A stretch of DNA of 64,000 nt, from assembly GCF_026212465.1 (NCBI RefSeq), contig NC_080047.1:41648922-41712921 (forward strand), read 5' to 3'. A model generated the notes under the pieces. It searched no databases. It worked only from the letters and a program-made list of their open reading frames with translations, and was not told where the DNA came from. Source of the stretch: Amaranthus tricolor (lineage: Eukaryota > Streptophyta > Magnoliopsida > Caryophyllales > Amaranthaceae). This document shows, piece by piece, positions 60,089 to 64,000 of this stretch. A program made the translations under genes and the position numbers. Position 1 is the stretch's first letter, and each line of letters opens with the position of its first letter.

Positions 60089-61867
60089 TGAATTAAACTA
60101 GTAAGTTGTGTAATTTTTTTGGTGTGTTTTATGCTTGATTTTTAGGTTTTTGGATTTTGAACTTAGGTTTTCAATTTTAAGGTATGTTTAGGTGAAGGTA
60201 AGGAATATGGCTTTGAATTGAAAGGGTTGAGTTTTGGATTTTGATTGGGGGACTAGAGTAATGATTAACTGATAGAATGGACCAGATGATGGACATGTTT
60301 AGCATACATAAGATGAACAAGATGAACCCCAATCTACCAAAACATGTGCTTCTATTTAATAAGAAAATGAATTTAACAATCTCAGTTGGTGGTTCTTCTA
60401 AATCACCGAGAAGGCAACAAAACATCATTGTGAACAATTAGAACTCGACTATATATCGAAAAGAAAAAATACTCACCTGGCTAAAATCCTACCACTACTC
60501 AGACTGACCAATATCACAATAGTAAGTCAAAAACACAAAACAAGTCAGCTTAGGATATGTGCTCACCTGCTTATAAATTCCACAAAAAATCAACCATAAT
60601 GGATTTATCATCCACAAACCCACCGAGCTCCCAAAATGTTGATTGAAACAGAAATGTCTCAATCGAAACTAAAATTGAGTCAATTCAAGGAAACCATCAA
60701 AAAAAATCAAACTAAAATGTAAATGAATTTATCATTCACAAACCCACCAAACTCCCAAACAATAATCACTGAAGCTTCACATTTAAACCCTAAAAATACT
60801 AGTTTTAATTTAAAACCAAAAAAAAAATGTACCTAAAACTTCACATCTTCAACCATCTACACAACTCTTCATCTCGAATTGAATTGATTGATCCTGAGTG
60901 AAAAAAATATAATTACATTAAATCTTCAACTTTGACAATCAAAAAGAAAACAAAAAAAAAATAAAAAGACATAACTAAAAGTTCTTTGCCTGATTTTGTT
61001 TTCATAAAATTGGAAATGGAAGAATAGGAGAAGGAAGAATGAGAGAAGGAAAATCAGATCTTACAGGAAAAGAAGGGAGAAAAATAGAAGAATGATATTT
61101 TCTTTGATTCTCCTATACCATTATATATGCAATCCTATCATTCCACTTGCCCACCTTACCCTCACTTGGTCACTCTATTCCCATCTACCTTCCGATTCAG
61201 TGTCCATCTCCATGCACCCATCTTCTTCTAATTCTTCAACCAAAGATTATCCTTACAGATGTGTAAAGTTTACCTAAGTTTTAAGTCCATGAGGTTTCTC
61301 TCCCTCGCCCAAACGTCACAATTAAAGCCACAGCTGAGAGAGTAAAGAAAGTGATGATTGTGACTTGTATCAATGAGTTGGTAGTGAAGGATAAGATAGC
61401 AGCGATACAACAGTGGTGTGAAAGAATGATCACATTATTTCCTCTTCCTTCCTTTCTCCCTCTCCAATCCCTCTTTCTCCCTAATGTCAAAGTAGATTCT
61501 CATAGTTCCATCTTTCACTAATGCTCAAACCAAGATTATACTCTTACTTGCAGATTTGCCACAATTCAAAAGTTATTCTAAAATTCCAAAATTTCCAGTT
61601 GCAAACACAAAGCCACAAATGAAATGCAATACTATACCATTCCAAAACTTACGTAAAGACACACATATGAAAAATGTTCCTAGAGTCAAAAAGTAAGTCA
61701 AGAAAAATACGTAAAGTTTGATTTCAAAATTGATTTCATAAGCAAAAAGTACACATAACAAAACCAAATAGTAGCAAAAAACAAAAATTACATAAGTAAA
61801 ACCAACATCACAAATTAATATACTCAACAATTCGAAGTACAGGGAAAATACAGGAAGAAATACATAC

Positions 61868-62099
61868 TTTCTGCATATCAGCCTTAGACATAAAAGAATG
61901 AGACACATTTTCCAGACTATCGTGCAAAACCTCCATAATTGTTGCAGTAATTACTTCAGCTTGCTTTGATGGAATACCTTGAACTTCTAATTTCCTTACC
62001 TTTTCACACAAACAGAAAATTAAGATTTAAATCAAAGCAAATTAAATCATTGGATTAATCAATCCAAAAAAATGATAAAAAGAGAAATACTCACAAGCG
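61868..62099 (-). pseudogene. DUF1640/CCDC90-type exon fragments fused to PORR copy B
   Basis: Identical to 55502-55733, with the exon at 61999-61868 and the same splice signals. Same interpretation as for copy A. Confidence 0.65.
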
Positions 62100-63341
62100 C
62101 TAAAGTATCGACGATTCAGCAATCTCATTGGAGATATTTGAATCCTTTCTACCCGCTAGTGCTACAAATTTTGCATTGAATCGTAATATAGGGCATTGTT
62201 GAATCAAATTGGAACTGTCATATGCTTCCTTAAGAAAGACTGTACTTCTTTCACCCTTATTGGTGATGTAGAAGATTCCATGATGCTTGATTAAGCAAAG
62301 TAATAGCCTAGCAGGTAAAAGTAACTCGGATTGAAAACCACTCATTTGCACAGATGTCATTCGCTTCTCAACAGTCAAGCTCAGAAGTTCATGGAGCACT
62401 GAGACCACTCTTTTTCGTGCCTTAGGATCAGCAGGGTCAAACCTCCTTGCATTTAAGTAAGGAGAAGGAAACTCCATTTTCTGCCATCTTTCGACTTCCA
62501 CTAGGAAACCCGTATTAGGCCTAAAACCAGCAGCATAGCAAATGCGAAATGCATGAGGACCAGGATAATTACCGTCTCTTGATATCTTAACTTTCATTTG
62601 CTTCCCGCCATCCTTTAACAATCCTTCCTGCATCATTTTCTCTTCGCGGGCAGTTATACCAAGAGAAGAATCCCAACTCTCCAAATGCAAATAAGCCTTT
62701 CCATTAACTTCTTTTACACAAAAGAATTCAGGGTACTTTAGAATCAGTGACTCCATGTAATCACTTGGCAAACCTAATACACTTTTTATAAATTCAATCT
62801 TCTCCAATGGAAGTCTACAATCAACCGTCAACATTAACAATTTCCTCAAGTTCTTAACCAGAATAGGTTCCATAAGCATCCAAGCTTCATTTTCTTCGGC
62901 CGCAACACTTTTCGCCTTCTCAGTAAGCCGAACTGAGATGGGTGTTCTACTTCCACCACTAACATGAAAGATCATAGGGTACTTTTCAATAACAGCCATA
63001 CAATTCCATTTTTGCACAAACCCCACTTCCTTTTCAAGGTCCCTAAGGAAAATGCATTTATTTTTCTGGGATTGAATTATGTCCTTAAGTTGAAGTATTA
63101 GAGCAGGTTTTTTCTGCAAGTCCATGACTTTGTCAAGTTCATGAACCCTATGATAGATTTTCTTTTTGGGTTTTCTACCTCCACTTGTTTTATGCTTAAT
63201 TTGCACTAACATATGACCTGAATTCTGAAATGGGTTCGAAGCCAATATTGCCAAATTGTTTGCCAGAATTCTTTTGAGTCGCATTAGAAAAATTTGAGGC
63301 TTATTGACGCCAAACGTCAAGCACCTTGTGTACAATTGCAT
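62100..63341 (-). CDS. PORR-domain organelle RNA-binding protein, copy B
   Basis: Same 413-aa protein as copy A, with the same domain content and C-terminus. It lies 6,366 bp further on. The absence of any amino-acid difference points to a very recent duplication or to an assembly artefact. If both copies are real, they share the upstream sequence visible in the window and should be regulated alike. Confidence 0.85.
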   Translation of the reverse strand: MQLYTRCLTFGVNKPQIFLMRLKRILANNLAILASNPFQNSGHMLVQIKHKTSGGRKPKKKIYHRVHELDKVMDLQKKPALILQLKDIIQSQKNKCIFLRDLEKEVGFVQKWNCMAVIEKYPMIFHVSGGSRTPISVRLTEKAKSVAAEENEAWMLMEPILVKNLRKLLMLTVDCRLPLEKIEFIKSVLGLPSDYMESLILKYPEFFCVKEVNGKAYLHLESWDSSLGITAREEKMMQEGLLKDGGKQMKVKISRDGNYPGPHAFRICYAAGFRPNTGFLVEVERWQKMEFPSPYLNARRFDPADPKARKRVVSVLHELLSLTVEKRMTSVQMSGFQSELLLPARLLLCLIKHHGIFYITNKGERSTVFLKEAYDSSNLIQQCPILRFNAKFVALAGRKDSNISNEIAESSIL

Positions 63342-64000
63342 TCAAGTCCACTCCAACAGGTTGTTCTATAAATATGAAATAGTGAGAGCAAAGAAGTTTC
63401 ATCTATAAATATGCTCCAACTAGCTCATAATTTTTGTATCTTGTATACACGCAAAACCAACCATCCAATGACATAAATTATAGGAGGGGGTATTAAGCAT
63501 AGGAGAGGGTGAAAGCAACACATATGGTGGCCACACATCAAAACTTCTATAAGTTACCATCTACAAAAATGTTGAAGACATGTTTCTAAACGCTAAAAGA
63601 CATTAGAACATTAGAATCTAGGATTTCAAACGTGGCGTTAATTCAACGACAATCTATGTAAGAAATTTCAATCATGCCCTTAAATGAGTCATATTGAAAC
63701 AACAAACCCATATAGCAGATCTCACCCAAGCAAAACAAGGAAACAACTCACTTTCATTTAATTCAACTGAACTAGTCTAGTCTAGAAGAAGAAAAATCTC
63801 AGAAAACATAGCACAGGACTTCCAACATCCACCAACAACTAATGACGATTAAGTTTAGTAATGTGCTAACAGATCAACTCATTAATAATGTGCCAATTGT
63901 TGCTTTAACCTTTATGCCAGTGACAATGCCCAAGGGTATGCAACCTAGAACTTACCAAGCAGAAGCGAATCGGGTTAAAATAAAACCTTCCACGATAAAT
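63342..64000. other. Start of a third segment X copy
   Basis: Repeats 56976-57634 without visible change. Non-coding, ends at the window edge. Confidence 0.8.

Larger units (their letters stand above)
53811..60177. repeat. Tandem duplication unit, first copy (6,367 bp)
   Basis: From 53811 the sequence matches that from 60178 onward as far as the window goes (to 64000). I found only a 1-base difference, in an A run near 54455. The unit contains one PORR gene, its 3' DUF1640-like exons and duplicate segment X. Confidence 0.93.
60178..64000. repeat. Tandem duplication unit, second copy (cut by window end)
   Basis: Matches 53811-57634 essentially base for base. The unit runs off the right edge, so total copy number is unknown. 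Confidence 0.93.

Noticed and set aside
1..64000. tRNA, rRNA, phage, defence or biosynthetic gene clusters
   Set aside because: Scanned by eye on both strands; apart from the primer-binding sites of copia elements no tRNA-like sequence, and no clustered pathway, was seen.

Overview
The window is nuclear DNA from a flowering plant, almost certainly a eudicot. It is AT-rich, its genes have many introns with GT-AG borders, and it is full of plant transposons: Ty1/copia and Ty3-like LTR elements, a Mutator-like transposase, Stowaway, hAT, Harbinger and Mutator-type MITEs. The CC-NBS-LRR sequence looks most like those of Caryophyllales (spinach/beet/quinoa relatives), but that placement is from memory and weak. 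There are no operons, CRISPR arrays or bacterial-type systems.

Layout. 0.1-5.7 kb: a dead minus-strand MULE transposase gene, cut by a 2.6 kb LTR-like insertion. 6.9-9.8 kb: a PXC3-type LRR receptor pseudokinase (+). 14.8-18.4 kb: a four-exon STP-type monosaccharide/H+ symporter (+). 20.8-22.1 kb: a truncated copia element. 22.6-26.0 kb: a CC-NBS-LRR gene broken by three single-base frameshifts. 27.6-37.4 kb: a 19-coding-exon EFR3/SEMI-ROLLED LEAF 2-like gene (-) whose introns hold five MITE-like insertions. 38.5-42.9 kb: a complete copia retrotransposon with perfect 5-bp target duplications. It sits inside an inverted, mostly deleted relative of the CC-NBS-LRR locus, of which a CC-only fragment remains at 43.2-43.6 kb. 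44.8-48.8 kb: a two-exon AN1/C2H2 stress-associated protein gene (SAP11 type, -). 50-64 kb: a duplication array of PORR-domain (organelle RNA-binding) genes. It contains one wrecked copy split by a Harbinger-like MITE, then two essentially identical 413-aa copies on 6.37-kb tandem units. Each intact copy ends in a piece of a DUF1640/CCDC90-type gene, and a CSN2-like exon fragment lies nearby.

The genes are ordinary single plant genes and do not form a pathway. PXC3-like, EFR3-like and SAP11-like genes in this order recall Arabidopsis At2g41820, At2g41830 and At2g41835 (from memory), so the window looks like an old collinear block swollen by a sugar transporter, NLR sequence and transposons. 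The right end is a young, still identical tandem duplication that continues past the window edge.
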